The position numbers and the translations under genes were made by a program. Shown here in pieces: positions 17,974 to 26,415 of a stretch of DNA of 64,000 nucleotides; positions within the stretch are counted from its first letter, which is position 1; each line of letters begins with the position of its first letter. The notes beneath the pieces are model-generated. The model was not told the origin of the DNA and searched no databases. It saw nothing but the letters and a program-made list of their open reading frames with translations. The DNA is from CAWIMX01 sp963837345. GTDB taxonomy: Bacteria > Acidobacteriota > Vicinamibacteria > Vicinamibacterales > CAVVIG01. The DNA lies in assembly GCA_963837345.1 (NCBI GenBank), contig CAWIMX010000001.1:2728001-2792000 (forward strand). The letters run 5' to 3'.

Positions 17974-20391
17974 ATGAATCTCTGGCAGGACGTCCGGTTC
18001 GCGGTCCGACTCCTCGTCAAGGACAAATGGTTCACCCTGGCGGCGGCCGGCGCCCTGGCCCTGGGCATCGGCGCCAACGCCACGGTGTTCACGCTCGTGA
18101 ACGCCGTGCTCATCCGGGGCGTGCCGTTCGAGAACGGCGATCGGCTGATGGCCCTCTGGACGGAAAACACGAAGGCCCAGCGGCAAGGCGTGTCGGACGA
18201 GGACTTCCAGGACTGGCGCGATCAGTCCCACTCTTTCGCGCATCTGGTCGCGCAGGTCGGCACGACGGTCAACGTCGCCGACGACGTGGGCGTGCCCGAG
18301 CGGGCGCAGGGCACCTACGTGTCCTGGGATCTGTTCCGGATGATCGGCCGGCAGCCCGTGCTCGGCCGCGACTTCCGCGAAGACGACGATCGGAAGGGCG
18401 CCGAGCCGGTCGTCATCCTCGGCTACAGCGTCTGGCAGAACCGGTACGACGGCGTGCCCGACGTGCTGGGCCGCGTGCTTCGGGTCAACAGCAAGCCGGC
18501 CACGATCGTCGGCGTGATGCCGCAGGGCTTCCAGTTCCCGTTCAACGTCGACATCTGGATTCCGCGCATGCAGCTGCCGCCCGGGTCCTTCCTGGGGCGC
18601 GGCAGCCGCAACTTCAACGTCATGGGCATGCTCGCGCCGGGCGTCAGCCTCGAACAGGCGCGGACCGAGCTGGCGGGTATCGGCGCGCGGCTCGCGCAGG
18701 CCTACCCGGACACCGACAAGGACTTCAGGCCCGGCCTCGAGCCGTTCAACGACAACGTCAGCAGCGGTCCCATCCGGACGATGTTCCTGGCGATGATGGG
18801 GGCGGTCGGATTCGTCCTCCTGATCGCGTGTGCCAACGTCGCCAATCTGCTCCTGGCCCGGTCGGTCGGGCGATCGCGGGAAATCGCGATTCGCGTCTCG
18901 CAGGGTGCGAGCCGCTGGCGGATCGTGCGCCAACTGCTCGTCGAAAGCGTGATCGTCGCCTGTGTGGGCGGCGCCGCAGGCCTGGCGCTGTCGGTCGCCG
19001 GCGTCACGTGGTTCGACGGGGCCACGTTGAACGTCGGCAAGCCCTACTGGATGGCATTCACCTTCGATCCCATCGTCTTCGCGTTCGTCGCCGCGATCTG
19101 TCTCGGCACCGCGCTCCTTTTCGGGCTCGCGCCGGCGCTCCACGTGTCGAAGACCGACGTGAACGAGATTCTCAAGGAGGGCGGCCGCGGGAGCGGCGGG
19201 GCCCTGCGCAGCCGGCGCTGGTCGGCGGCGCTCGTGGTGTCGGAGCTGATTCTCACGCTCGTGCTGCTCTCGGGCGCGGGATTCATGATGAGCAGCTTCA
19301 TGAGTCTGTACCGCCTGAACCTCGGCATCCGGACGGCGAACCTGTCGGTGATGCAGGTGTACCTGCCGCTGACGAAGTATCCGCAGGCCGGCCCCCGGTC
19401 GGAGCTGTACCAGCGGTTCGAAGACCGGATGGCCGGCGTCTCGGGCGTCCAGTCGAGCGCGCTCGCGACGAGCCCGCCGCTCTCGGGCGGGATCGGTCGC
19501 CGGCTGGCGCTGGACGGCGAGATGCCCGAGCAGCCCGACGCCGCGCCCATCGTCAGCGTGGTCGCCGCCGGCGATCAGTATTTCGAGACGCTCGGCGTCC
19601 CCGTGCTGCGGGGGCGCGGGTTCACGCGCAACGACGGCCTGCCGGGACAGGGTGTCGCCGTCGTGAACGAGCGCTTCGCGACGGTGCATCTCGCCGGCGG
19701 CGATCCGCTCGGCCACTCCATCCGCCTGATCGGCGGCGAGAATCCGGATTGGATGACCGTCGTCGGCGTGGTCCCCGACGTTCGCCAGCGCAACCTGCAG
19801 GAGCCCGAGCCCGACCCGGTGGTGTACGTGCCGCTCAGGGCGGATCCGGAGCGCGTGGTCGCGCTGCTCGTGCGGGGCCCGAGCTCCGCCGCCAGCGCGG
19901 CGGCGCTCGCGCGCGACGAGATGCGGGTGGTCGAACCGGATATTCCGCTCTTCCAGGTGCAGTCGATGGACGAGCTGCTGGCGCAGCGCCGGTGGCAGTT
20001 TCTGGTGTTCGGCGGCATGTTCGCGGTGTTCGCGGGGATCGCGCTGCTCCTCTCGGCGGTGGGGCTCTACGCGGTGACCGCGTATTCGGTGACCGAGCGG
20101 ACGCAGGAGATCGGCGTGCGGATGGCGCTTGGCGCGCAGCCAGCGCAGATCGCGTGGCTCGTCCTGCGCCGCGCCCTCATCCAGCTCGCCATCGGGCTGC
20201 CGATTGGTCTCGCCGGCGCCTTCGGCGTCGGCCAGCTGCTCCAGGTGTTCCTGGTGCAGACGAGCCCCCGCGATCCGACCACGCTCGTCTCGATCTCGCT
20301 GATTCTCATCGTGGTCGCGGTGTTCGCCTGCCTGTGGCCGGCGCGCCGGGCCGCGCGGTTCGACCCGATGATCGCGCTCCGATATGAGTAG
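17974..20391 (+). CDS. ADOP-type ABC permease (MacB-PCD/FtsX), intact
   Basis: An 805-residue permease with the order typical of acidobacterial ADOP proteins. There is an N-terminal helix (LAAAGALALGIGANATVFTLV), a MacB periplasmic core, three helices beginning GFVLLIACANVANLLLARSVG, a second periplasmic core, and a final FtsX domain starting at FAGIALLLSAVGLYAVTAYSV with the loop TERTQEIGVRMALGAQ. It ends in RFDPMIALRYE. It is intact, unlike the related gene at 256-2776. No cognate ATPase gene is adjacent; related proteins work with a MacB-like ATPase in efflux or envelope lipid/peptide handling. A leader of about 80 bases carries a TTGACA box. Confidence 0.9.
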   Translation: MNLWQDVRFAVRLLVKDKWFTLAAAGALALGIGANATVFTLVNAVLIRGVPFENGDRLMALWTENTKAQRQGVSDEDFQDWRDQSHSFAHLVAQVGTTVNVADDVGVPERAQGTYVSWDLFRMIGRQPVLGRDFREDDDRKGAEPVVILGYSVWQNRYDGVPDVLGRVLRVNSKPATIVGVMPQGFQFPFNVDIWIPRMQLPPGSFLGRGSRNFNVMGMLAPGVSLEQARTELAGIGARLAQAYPDTDKDFRPGLEPFNDNVSSGPIRTMFLAMMGAVGFVLLIACANVANLLLARSVGRSREIAIRVSQGASRWRIVRQLLVESVIVACVGGAAGLALSVAGVTWFDGATLNVGKPYWMAFTFDPIVFAFVAAICLGTALLFGLAPALHVSKTDVNEILKEGGRGSGGALRSRRWSAALVVSELILTLVLLSGAGFMMSSFMSLYRLNLGIRTANLSVMQVYLPLTKYPQAGPRSELYQRFEDRMAGVSGVQSSALATSPPLSGGIGRRLALDGEMPEQPDAAPIVSVVAAGDQYFETLGVPVLRGRGFTRNDGLPGQGVAVVNERFATVHLAGGDPLGHSIRLIGGENPDWMTVVGVVPDVRQRNLQEPEPDPVVYVPLRADPERVVALLVRGPSSAASAAALARDEMRVVEPDIPLFQVQSMDELLAQRRWQFLVFGGMFAVFAGIALLLSAVGLYAVTAYSVTERTQEIGVRMALGAQPAQIAWLVLRRALIQLAIGLPIGLAGAFGVGQLLQVFLVQTSPRDPTTLVSISLILIVVAVFACLWPARRAARFDPMIALRYE

Positions 20392-20395
20392 CCGG

Positions 20396-20430
20396 CGCGA
20401 GCCGCGGCCGCGGGAGAAGAGAGGCTCGCG
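20396..20430. terminator. Possible bidirectional terminator hairpin
   Basis: CGCGAGCC at 20396-20403 pairs with GGCTCGCG at 20423-20430 across a 19-base loop that itself contains the palindrome GCGGCCGC. It lies between two convergent genes, where a shared terminator is expected. No T-run follows, so it would be a Rho-assisted or weak terminator. Confidence 0.4.
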
Positions 20431-20435
20431 TCCAG

Positions 20436-21326
20436 TCAGGGTGCCTTCACGATGCGCCCGCTGGTGACGAAGCGGCGGTAGTCCTTGTAGGACCACGTCC
20501 GACGTGTGGACTGCAGGCCTCCGCGCAGCACCGTCATCGATTCGATGGAACGCGGCAGCATCAGGACCTCGTCGGGGTCGGTGAAGCGGACCGGCGCGTA
20601 TCGCAGTGTCTCGGCGTCGCGATCGATCGTGATGCTCGAGTCGAGGTGATACTTCCGCTGCAGCGCGTGCGGGACGCGCACGTCCACCAGGCCGTCCATC
20701 CGGCGCTCCAATCGCAGGACGTCGTACGTGTCGGCATCCACCCAGATGCGGCCGCTCGTCGCGACGGGCCCCGTCCAGTCGAAGCAGTCGTCGTGGCCGC
20801 GCTCGTCCTCGATCAGCTCGGGATGGCTGGTCCGGTCGGCCGACTTGAAGTCGATGATCAGGGCGGGACGATCCCGCTCCTCGCCCTCGCGGACAGCCGT
20901 GAACAGGTAGTCGTGATGGCCCGGCAGCAGGAAGGCGAGCGGCTCGGACGACATGGGTTCGGGGTCCGTGCATCCGGTGCGATCGGTGAGGTCGCGCGGA
21001 CGGGGCGCCCGCCCGTTGATCCGGCGGACGGTGCGGTTCACGGTGGCGTCCGGCAGGCCATCGCCGTCGCGCGGATTCCACTCGATGCTCAGCTCCGACT
21101 CGACGGTCCGCGACAGGCCGTCCGGACTCCAGTTCGACGCGATCGGCTGCACCGTGGCGCGCTCGATGCAGATCACGGACTGCGCGCGGCGATAGTACTC
21201 GACCACGCGTTCGCCGACGCGCGCGAGCAGCGCTTCGAGGTCCGGGCCGGCCGGTGAGGCGGCAGAGGCCCACCCGCCGCACACCGCGACGGCGACCGCC
21301 GCCACCAGCCTCGCGCGGGTGTTCAC
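20436..21326 (-). CDS. Secreted protein of unknown function
   Basis: I do not recognise a named family. From GTG at 21326, which has GGTGGAG six bases upstream, the product is 296 residues with a clear signal peptide (VAAVAVAVCGGWASA, then ASP). A longer start at 21368 lacks a ribosome site. The mature part is acidic and ordered, with SVICIERATVQPIA, GRIWVDADTYDVLRLERRMDG and MLPRSIESMTVLRGG. That layout recalls periplasmic lipoprotein-sorting-like (LolA-type) or DUF-type sandwich proteins. It follows the NHL gene by a few tens of bases on the same strand and may share its transcript. Confidence 0.7.
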   Translation of the reverse strand: MNTRARLVAAVAVAVCGGWASAASPAGPDLEALLARVGERVVEYYRRAQSVICIERATVQPIASNWSPDGLSRTVESELSIEWNPRDGDGLPDATVNRTVRRINGRAPRPRDLTDRTGCTDPEPMSSEPLAFLLPGHHDYLFTAVREGEERDRPALIIDFKSADRTSHPELIEDERGHDDCFDWTGPVATSGRIWVDADTYDVLRLERRMDGLVDVRVPHALQRKYHLDSSITIDRDAETLRYAPVRFTDPDEVLMLPRSIESMTVLRGGLQSTRRTWSYKDYRRFVTSGRIVKAP

Positions 21327-21372
21327 GACGCTCCACCGACCGGAGGACCGGACAATCCGAAGACCCACGTCG

Positions 21373-22476
21373 CTACTTGAGGGTGACCTTCTGCACGTCC
21401 CAGATGCTGGCCGAGCCCACGTACACCATGTTCGGGCTCCGGCAGTCGAGCGAGTGCACGAGATCGCCGGTGTTCTGCTCGCCGGATTCCTGCCCGGTCA
21501 CGAACATGCCGAGCACCTTGCCGGTCATGTCCATCTTGTAGACCTTCCCGTTCCCGTCGCCGGAAAACAGGTACTGCGGCGAGCTCGCGGTGACGCAGAG
21601 CGCCCACGGCGCGCCGATGCCGGTGATGCTCTTCTTGAAGTTCAGGTCGTTGTCGTACACCTGGATGCGCCGGTTGCCGCGGTCGCCGACGTAGATGTTG
21701 TTCTGCGCGTCGGACGCGATGGTGTGCGGCGTGCTGAACTGATTCTCGCCGTGCCCCCAGGTGCCGAGCTCCTTCAGCCAGTCGCCCTTGGGCGAAATCT
21801 TCACGACCCGCGAGTTGCCGTAGCCATCGGACACGAAGATGTTACCTTCCGTATCGAACGCCACGTCGGTCTCGCGGTCGAATCGTCCGACACGCCCGGT
21901 CGGGTGCTCGTCCATGGCCTCTTCGTTCGGAGAGGCGAAGTGGAGGGCTTCGAGGTTCTCCTCGAGATAGTCGATGGCCTCGGGCGTCCGGCCGAGCGTG
22001 AAGATGTTCTGCCCCTGCGGGTTGTATTTGACGATCATGCCGGAGCCTTCATCCACCTGCCACACGTTGTCCGACTTGTCGACGCGGACGGCGTGGGCGA
22101 ACGACTCGGCATAGTTGTTGGGGCCCCACTCCTTGACGAACTTGCCGTTGTTGTCGAACTCCCACAGGATGGCGGCCTTCCCGCCTCGCGCGACGCCCTG
22201 GTTCAGCGTGCGCGAGTAGACGAAGAGGTGGCCGCTCGAATTGGTGGCTACGCCGACCGTCTGCCCCATCGTGTTGCCGGGCACGCTGAGCCGCATGTAC
22301 TGGATGTCGGCCTGCAGCTTCGGATAGCCCTCCTCGAGCTTCGCCTGCGCCGCTTGCTGCTCCGGCGTGCCGGCCAGGCCCTGCGCGTCGATCGGGGTCG
22401 GCGACAGAACGGCCATACCGGCGACGATCAGGCCGCCGATCGCGAGCCCGGATACCACGATGTCGATGCGTTTCAT
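21373..22476 (-). CDS. Secreted NHL-repeat beta-propeller protein
   Basis: A 367-residue protein with an N-terminal signal or anchor helix (IDIVVSGLAIGGLIVAGMAVL) and at least five repeats of the NHL type. Examples are GVATNSSGHLFVYSR, AVRVDKSDNVWQVDEGSGMIVKYNPQG, DVAFDTEGNIFVSDGYGNSRVVKISPKG and TIASDAQNNIYVGDRGNRRIQVYD. It is predicted to fold as a six-bladed propeller in the periplasm or on the surface. Relatives include peptidyl-hydroxyglycine amidating lyases and binding scaffolds; catalytic residues cannot be judged here. The ribosome site AAGGAGAA is strong. Confidence 0.88.
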   Translation of the reverse strand: MKRIDIVVSGLAIGGLIVAGMAVLSPTPIDAQGLAGTPEQQAAQAKLEEGYPKLQADIQYMRLSVPGNTMGQTVGVATNSSGHLFVYSRTLNQGVARGGKAAILWEFDNNGKFVKEWGPNNYAESFAHAVRVDKSDNVWQVDEGSGMIVKYNPQGQNIFTLGRTPEAIDYLEENLEALHFASPNEEAMDEHPTGRVGRFDRETDVAFDTEGNIFVSDGYGNSRVVKISPKGDWLKELGTWGHGENQFSTPHTIASDAQNNIYVGDRGNRRIQVYDNDLNFKKSITGIGAPWALCVTASSPQYLFSGDGNGKVYKMDMTGKVLGMFVTGQESGEQNTGDLVHSLDCRSPNMVYVGSASIWDVQKVTLK

Positions 22477-22636
22477 GTTGATTCTCCTTTCTCTGAAGCC
22501 GGGGATGTGTGGAGAGCGGCGACGAAGAATCTGTGAATTGTGATTATCGCCATTCGGAGCCGAATGACAAGGATCCGCCGTCCGACCTTGGCGTTATCGT
22601 GGCGCCCACGCTGTGTCCGTGGAGCTGCCGGCCCGG

Positions 22637-23389
22637 CTACTCCCACCGAAACACCCGCGTCGCGATCGCCGTGAAGACCAGGAAGAGCGCGACGAGAGCG
22701 GCCACGTCTCCCGCATGGCTCAGCCATGCGTCGCCGTTCCAGATACCGCGCAGCAGCGACACGGCATACGTCGTCGGCAGCAGGCGGGCCACTCCCTCGA
22801 CGGCTGGCGGCAGCGCTTCGATCGGGAAGAACAGCCCCGAAATCGCCAGCATCGGATAGAGGAGGATCGTTCCGAGGGGCTGGGCGAAGCGCGCCGTGGG
22901 GACGACGCTCGCGATGACGAAGCCGAGCGACAGCACGCTGACGGTGCTGACGACGAGCGCGGCCGCGAACGACGCCACCGGCACCCCCGCGGCCACGGGA
23001 AAATAGCGGCGGCCGGCGAGCAGCATCAGCGTCAGCGTGAGGCCGGTGAACACGAGCTTCACGAGCACGTGGGCGCTGAGGATTGTGTACGGGCGCAGCG
23101 GCGTGGCGCGCAGACGTTTGAGAATGCCGCTTTCGCGGTAGATCGCCATGATCGCGACGAGCGACAGGACCGCGCTCACGACCATCAGCAGCGACACGAA
23201 GATCGGCAGATCGAGCGACGCGAATCGCGGGATGTCGGCCGACGGGACGGCGACTCGCGGCCCCACCATCCGGCTGACGACGACGAAGACGATGACCGGG
23301 ACGAACACCGTCCCGATCAGCCCGAGCGGCTCGCGCACGAAGATCTTGATCTCGAGCCACGTGAGCCGCAGCAGCCCGCGCAGGCTCAC
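22637..23389 (-). CDS. ABC-2 type transporter permease
   Basis: A 250-residue permease with six membrane segments. These include LIGTVFVPVIVFVVVSRMV, FVSLLMVVSAVLSLVAIMAIY and LYPMLAISGLFFPIEALPPA, the last being the family's typical loop before the last helices. The coupling helix region YRESGILKRLRATPLRP is typical of drug or antibiotic exporters of the ABC-2 (DrrB-like) family. Nine bases separate it from the upstream ATPase gene, so the two form one exporter. The substrate is unknown. Confidence 0.9.
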   Translation of the reverse strand: MSLRGLLRLTWLEIKIFVREPLGLIGTVFVPVIVFVVVSRMVGPRVAVPSADIPRFASLDLPIFVSLLMVVSAVLSLVAIMAIYRESGILKRLRATPLRPYTILSAHVLVKLVFTGLTLTLMLLAGRRYFPVAAGVPVASFAAALVVSTVSVLSLGFVIASVVPTARFAQPLGTILLYPMLAISGLFFPIEALPPAVEGVARLLPTTYAVSLLRGIWNGDAWLSHAGDVAALVALFLVFTAIATRVFRWE

Positions 23390-23398
23390 GCCGCGCCC

Positions 23399-24322
23399 TC
23401 AGTCGCGAATCGCATGGCCCGTCAGCTTCAGGAACACGTCCTCGAGCGTCGGCACGTCGGTGCGGAAGCCGGTGACCCGAATCTGGTGGTCGGCGACGCA
23501 CTGGATGACCTCGGTGATGAAGTCGTCGCCGCGTCCGCGCACCGCGACGGCCGGGGGCGCCTGGCGCACGTCCGTCGTGTGCCGCAGCGCGCGGAAATGA
23601 CCAGCCGCCGTGGCGAGGTCGTCGGTGGCGACGACGACCGTCCGTTCAGGGCAGTGGCGCCGCACGAGCTCGGCCGGCGCCCCGACGTCGACGATGCGTC
23701 CGTGATCGATGATCGCGACGCGGTCGCACAGCCGTTCGGCCTCCTCCATCAGGTGTGTCGTGAGGAAGACGGTCTTGCCGCGCTGGCTGATGCCGCGGAC
23801 CAGATCCCAGATCGCGCGCCTCGCCTGCGGGTCGAGCCCGGTCGTCAGCTCGTCGAGAAAGACCAGCTCGGGGTCGTTGACGAGGGCCAGCGCGATGAAC
23901 AGCCGCTGCTTCTGGCCGCCCGAGAGCGTCATGAACCACGCGTTGCGCTTCTCCTCGAGCCCGAGCTGCCCGATCAGGCGGTCGCCGTCGACCGGTTTGC
24001 GATACAGGGCCGTCCAGAACGCCACCGCCTCCCGCACCTTGATCCGCTTCTGGAGCTGCGCCTCCTGGAGCTGGACGCCAATCCGCTCCTGGATCGCGTA
24101 CACGTCCCGTACGGGATCGAGGCCGAGCACTGCAATGGCTCCGCGATCGGGCGTGCGCAGGCCCTCGACGCACTCCATCGTGGTGGTCTTCCCGGCGCCG
24201 TTCGGCCCGATGAGCCCGAAGATCTCGCCGGCCTCCACGTCGAACGACACGTCGTCCACGGCCACCATGGGACCATAGGTTTTTCGGATTCCCGAGACAC
24301 GGATGACCGGTTGGGACGCCAT
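23399..24322 (-). CDS. ABC transporter ATP-binding protein (DrrA/CcmA type)
   Basis: A 307-residue ATPase. Walker A is GPNGAGKTT, the Q-loop region is GVQLQEAQLQKRIKV, the signature is LSGGQKQRLFIALAL, Walker B is LVFLDELTTGLDP (Leu replaces the usual Pro after Glu) and the switch is TTHLMEEAERLCD. The last 80 residues (TEVIQCVADHQIRVTGFRT, TLEDVFLKLTGHAIRD) form the C-terminal domain common in ABC-2 drug exporters. It is the first gene of a two-gene unit with the permease. Confidence 0.92.
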   Translation of the reverse strand: MASQPVIRVSGIRKTYGPMVAVDDVSFDVEAGEIFGLIGPNGAGKTTTMECVEGLRTPDRGAIAVLGLDPVRDVYAIQERIGVQLQEAQLQKRIKVREAVAFWTALYRKPVDGDRLIGQLGLEEKRNAWFMTLSGGQKQRLFIALALVNDPELVFLDELTTGLDPQARRAIWDLVRGISQRGKTVFLTTHLMEEAERLCDRVAIIDHGRIVDVGAPAELVRRHCPERTVVVATDDLATAAGHFRALRHTTDVRQAPPAVAVRGRGDDFITEVIQCVADHQIRVTGFRTDVPTLEDVFLKLTGHAIRD

Positions 24323-24481
24323 GCGAGCTGGAGCATTCTCTCACGCGTCACCCGGCTGACGGGTTCCTGTCAGGCCATGCGAGCGGGCGGGCGACGCATG
24401 CGGGATTGTCGGCAACGAAGGGCCGCGATCCGCGCTGCCGACCGCCCGTGCGCTGGCATCGGACGTGCTCCGATCCATCCC

Positions 24482-25108
24482 ATGCTGGTAGATGAATTCC
24501 TCCCGATCTACGACGTCTCGGACGCCGTGGCCGCGGTCGTCGAAGCCGACGTGGCCACGACGTGGGAAACCCTCCTCGACGCCGACCTGGTCGAGGTCGG
24601 ACGAAAGCGACCGGCCGTTGCGGTTCTGGGCGCGCTGCGCGCCCTGCCCGAGGTCGCCAGTCACATCGTGCACGGCCAGGCGCCGCCGAAGGCGCCGAAA
24701 CAGCTGCGGCTCCGGGAGCTGACGATGCTGGCAGCCGAGGCCGGCGGCTGGGTGCTGCTCGGCGAACGACCGCGTGATGAGATCGCGCTCGGCCTGGTGG
24801 GGAAGTTCTGGCGGCCCGTGATCGAGTATGTGCGGGTGAGCGCCGAGCAGTTCGCCGATTTCGACGGGCCCGGGTATGCGAAGACGGTGTACTCGCTCTC
24901 GGTGCGGCCGGTCGGCGAGAACCGGACGCGGCTCACCGGAGTGATGCGCACGGCGACCACCGACGAGGAGTCGCGCCGCTGGTTCCGCCGCTACTGGACG
25001 TTCGGTGTCGGCTCAGGCGCGCACGTCCTCGTCAGCGGCCTGCTCGACGTCGTGCGCGAGGCGGCAGAGGCCAGGGCGACCCAGGCGGTGCCGAGCCGCT
25101 CCACCTGA
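24482..25108 (+). CDS. SRPBCC-like hypothetical protein
   Basis: A 208-residue cytoplasmic protein with no signal peptide. The N-terminal part (YDVSDAVAAVVEADVATTWETLLDADL) and the alternating strands that follow suggest a START/SRPBCC helix-grip fold, used to bind hydrophobic ligands. Support comes from GWVLLGERPRDEIALGLVGKFW and TRLTGVMRTATTDEESRRWFRRYW, which resemble actinobacterial and acidobacterial SRPBCC proteins. It is a single gene, facing away from the ABC-2 exporter genes. The family is inferred from pattern only. Confidence 0.7.
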   Translation: MLVDEFLPIYDVSDAVAAVVEADVATTWETLLDADLVEVGRKRPAVAVLGALRALPEVASHIVHGQAPPKAPKQLRLRELTMLAAEAGGWVLLGERPRDEIALGLVGKFWRPVIEYVRVSAEQFADFDGPGYAKTVYSLSVRPVGENRTRLTGVMRTATTDEESRRWFRRYWTFGVGSGAHVLVSGLLDVVREAAEARATQAVPSRST

Positions 25109-25205
25109 CCGCGGTCGGCCGCGCCGCAGTGCCGAAATCGATCCGCCGTTCTGAACGCGAGCGCGGCGGGCGACCCGGGCGATAAGATGCACATCAGGCC
25201 CGCGC

Positions 25206-25544
25206 ATGCCGACCTGGCTGAACCGCCGCCGCTACGACCGCACGGAGGTGAACATCGTGGTGCAGGTGTCGCTGCCCGAAGGACAGCCGGCCGCCCGGAG
25301 CCAAGCCACGATCCGTGTCCTCGGCGGGGGCGGCGCCTATCTGGAAATCGCCGAGAGCTGCCCCGTTGGCATGCTCGTCCTGCTGCGGCTCATGCTCCCC
25401 GGCGACACCGAACCGATCGTCTGCCACGGGGTGGTCTGTCACGCCGTCGACGGCGAGGGCGCCGGACTGGAGTTCCTTGGCATTCCGCCGGGGGACCGGG
25501 CCCGGCTCGTGGCGTTTGTCGAACGCCAGGGGGCGGATACGTAG
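25206..25544 (+). CDS. Small PilZ-domain protein
   Basis: A 112-residue protein that is almost entirely one PilZ domain. The N-terminal RRRYDR matches the RxxxR c-di-GMP motif. The second motif, normally D/N-x-S-x-x-G, reads LGGGGAYLEI and lacks the Asp/Asn and Ser, so c-di-GMP binding may be weakened or lost. The C-terminal GLEFLGIPPGDRARLVAFVE is typical. PilZ proteins control motility, secretion or polysaccharide output; no such gene is adjacent. It converges on the tyrosine operon, separated by a strong hairpin. Confidence 0.82.
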   Translation: MPTWLNRRRYDRTEVNIVVQVSLPEGQPAARSQATIRVLGGGGAYLEIAESCPVGMLVLLRLMLPGDTEPIVCHGVVCHAVDGEGAGLEFLGIPPGDRARLVAFVERQGADT

Positions 25545-25548
25545 TCGC

Positions 25549-25592
25549 GCGGCGCTTGGGGGCGTCAGGCGGCTTGACGCCCCGAGCGCCGC
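25549..25592. terminator. Strong hairpin between convergent genes, likely bidirectional terminator
   Basis: GCGGCGCTTGGGGGCGTCA at 25549-25567 pairs with TGACGCCCCGAGCGCCGC at 25575-25592, with one bulge or mismatch near the middle and a seven-base loop. The stem of about 18 pairs includes the last codons and the stop codon of the heme-oxygenase-like gene. There is no T-run, but its position between two convergent genes fits a shared terminator. Confidence 0.6.
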
Positions 25593-26398
25593 AGCTGGTT
25601 CAAGCCGTCCCAGAACGCCTTCACCCCGTCGAGCATCGTCACCCCGGCGCGAATGAAGGGTGTCTCCTCGAATTGCGGCGACTCGTAGCAGGCTCGCAGC
25701 TCGTCCCACACGTGCGACTTGTGCAGGTCCTCGATCCGGTCGTGCCAGGTGAAGAACGCCAGCGGCATGTCGGGCGCCTGACGCGCCTTGATCTTCTCGA
25801 GGCCGGCAATCAGCTCCTTCCAGAAGCCCGCGGCGGCCCAGTTCTCGACCGCGAAGGCGGCTCCCATACCCTCGTTGTAGTCGTCGCTGCCATAGAGCCG
25901 GAACAGTTCGTCGCAGAAGAACCGCGTGCTCGGCACGGCGTGCCGGCGCTTGCCGATGTCGTCGAACGTGAGACCGAGCGACTCGGCGAAGTGCAGAATC
26001 CACTCGAAGTGGGCCGCCTGAAACCGGAAGCGGCCTCCGTCGACGGTGCCCTCGACCGAGACGAGCGCCGGATCGCCCTCGCGATCGGCATCCCCCGGCG
26101 CCGTGGTGGCGGTGGCGCCGTTGCCGCCCTTGTTGTAGATGACGCCGAGCTCGTTCATCAGGATCTCTTTCGCTTCGCGCGCCGAGTTCAGCGAGTCGGC
26201 GTTGATCACCCGGTTGAGCGCGGCGAGGAGGAACTGGTTGGAGAAGACCGAGAACTGCACCGTGAACGCCCGCAGGTGATCGAGCGGCATGTCGCCCTGG
26301 GCGAACCATTTCGTATACGCGTTCTGCGTCACCGCCGGATGGCCCATGAACCGCTCTTCGATCGTCGTCTTGAAGGCCTCGAAATTGCTGCCCGCCAT
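25565..26398 (-). CDS. Heme-oxygenase-like (TenA/CADD-type) protein, candidate diiron enzyme
   Basis: A 277-residue, largely helical protein with the look of the heme-oxygenase-like superfamily, which includes TenA, PqqC, CADD and diiron oxidases. Candidate metal ligands by spacing are Glu83 (MNELG), His130 (AAHFEW), Glu185 (AVENW) and the Asp/His group in WHDRIEDLHKSH (220-229). It lies 17 bases after hmgA and is the last gene of the hppD-hmgA operon, which suggests a job in aromatic amino acid breakdown or in handling a side product. The exact reaction is unknown. The family is inferred from fold pattern. Confidence 0.7.
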   Translation of the reverse strand: MAGSNFEAFKTTIEERFMGHPAVTQNAYTKWFAQGDMPLDHLRAFTVQFSVFSNQFLLAALNRVINADSLNSAREAKEILMNELGVIYNKGGNGATATTAPGDADREGDPALVSVEGTVDGGRFRFQAAHFEWILHFAESLGLTFDDIGKRRHAVPSTRFFCDELFRLYGSDDYNEGMGAAFAVENWAAAGFWKELIAGLEKIKARQAPDMPLAFFTWHDRIEDLHKSHVWDELRACYESPQFEETPFIRAGVTMLDGVKAFWDGLNQLRRSGRQAA

Positions 26399-26415
26399 GG
26401 AATCGTCCTCCTGTC

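Noticed and set aside
17833..21336. Very long minus-strand frame (1167 residues)
   Set aside because: It is antisense to the intact ADOP permease and is dominated by Arg, His and Asp. Only the plus-strand permease is supported here.
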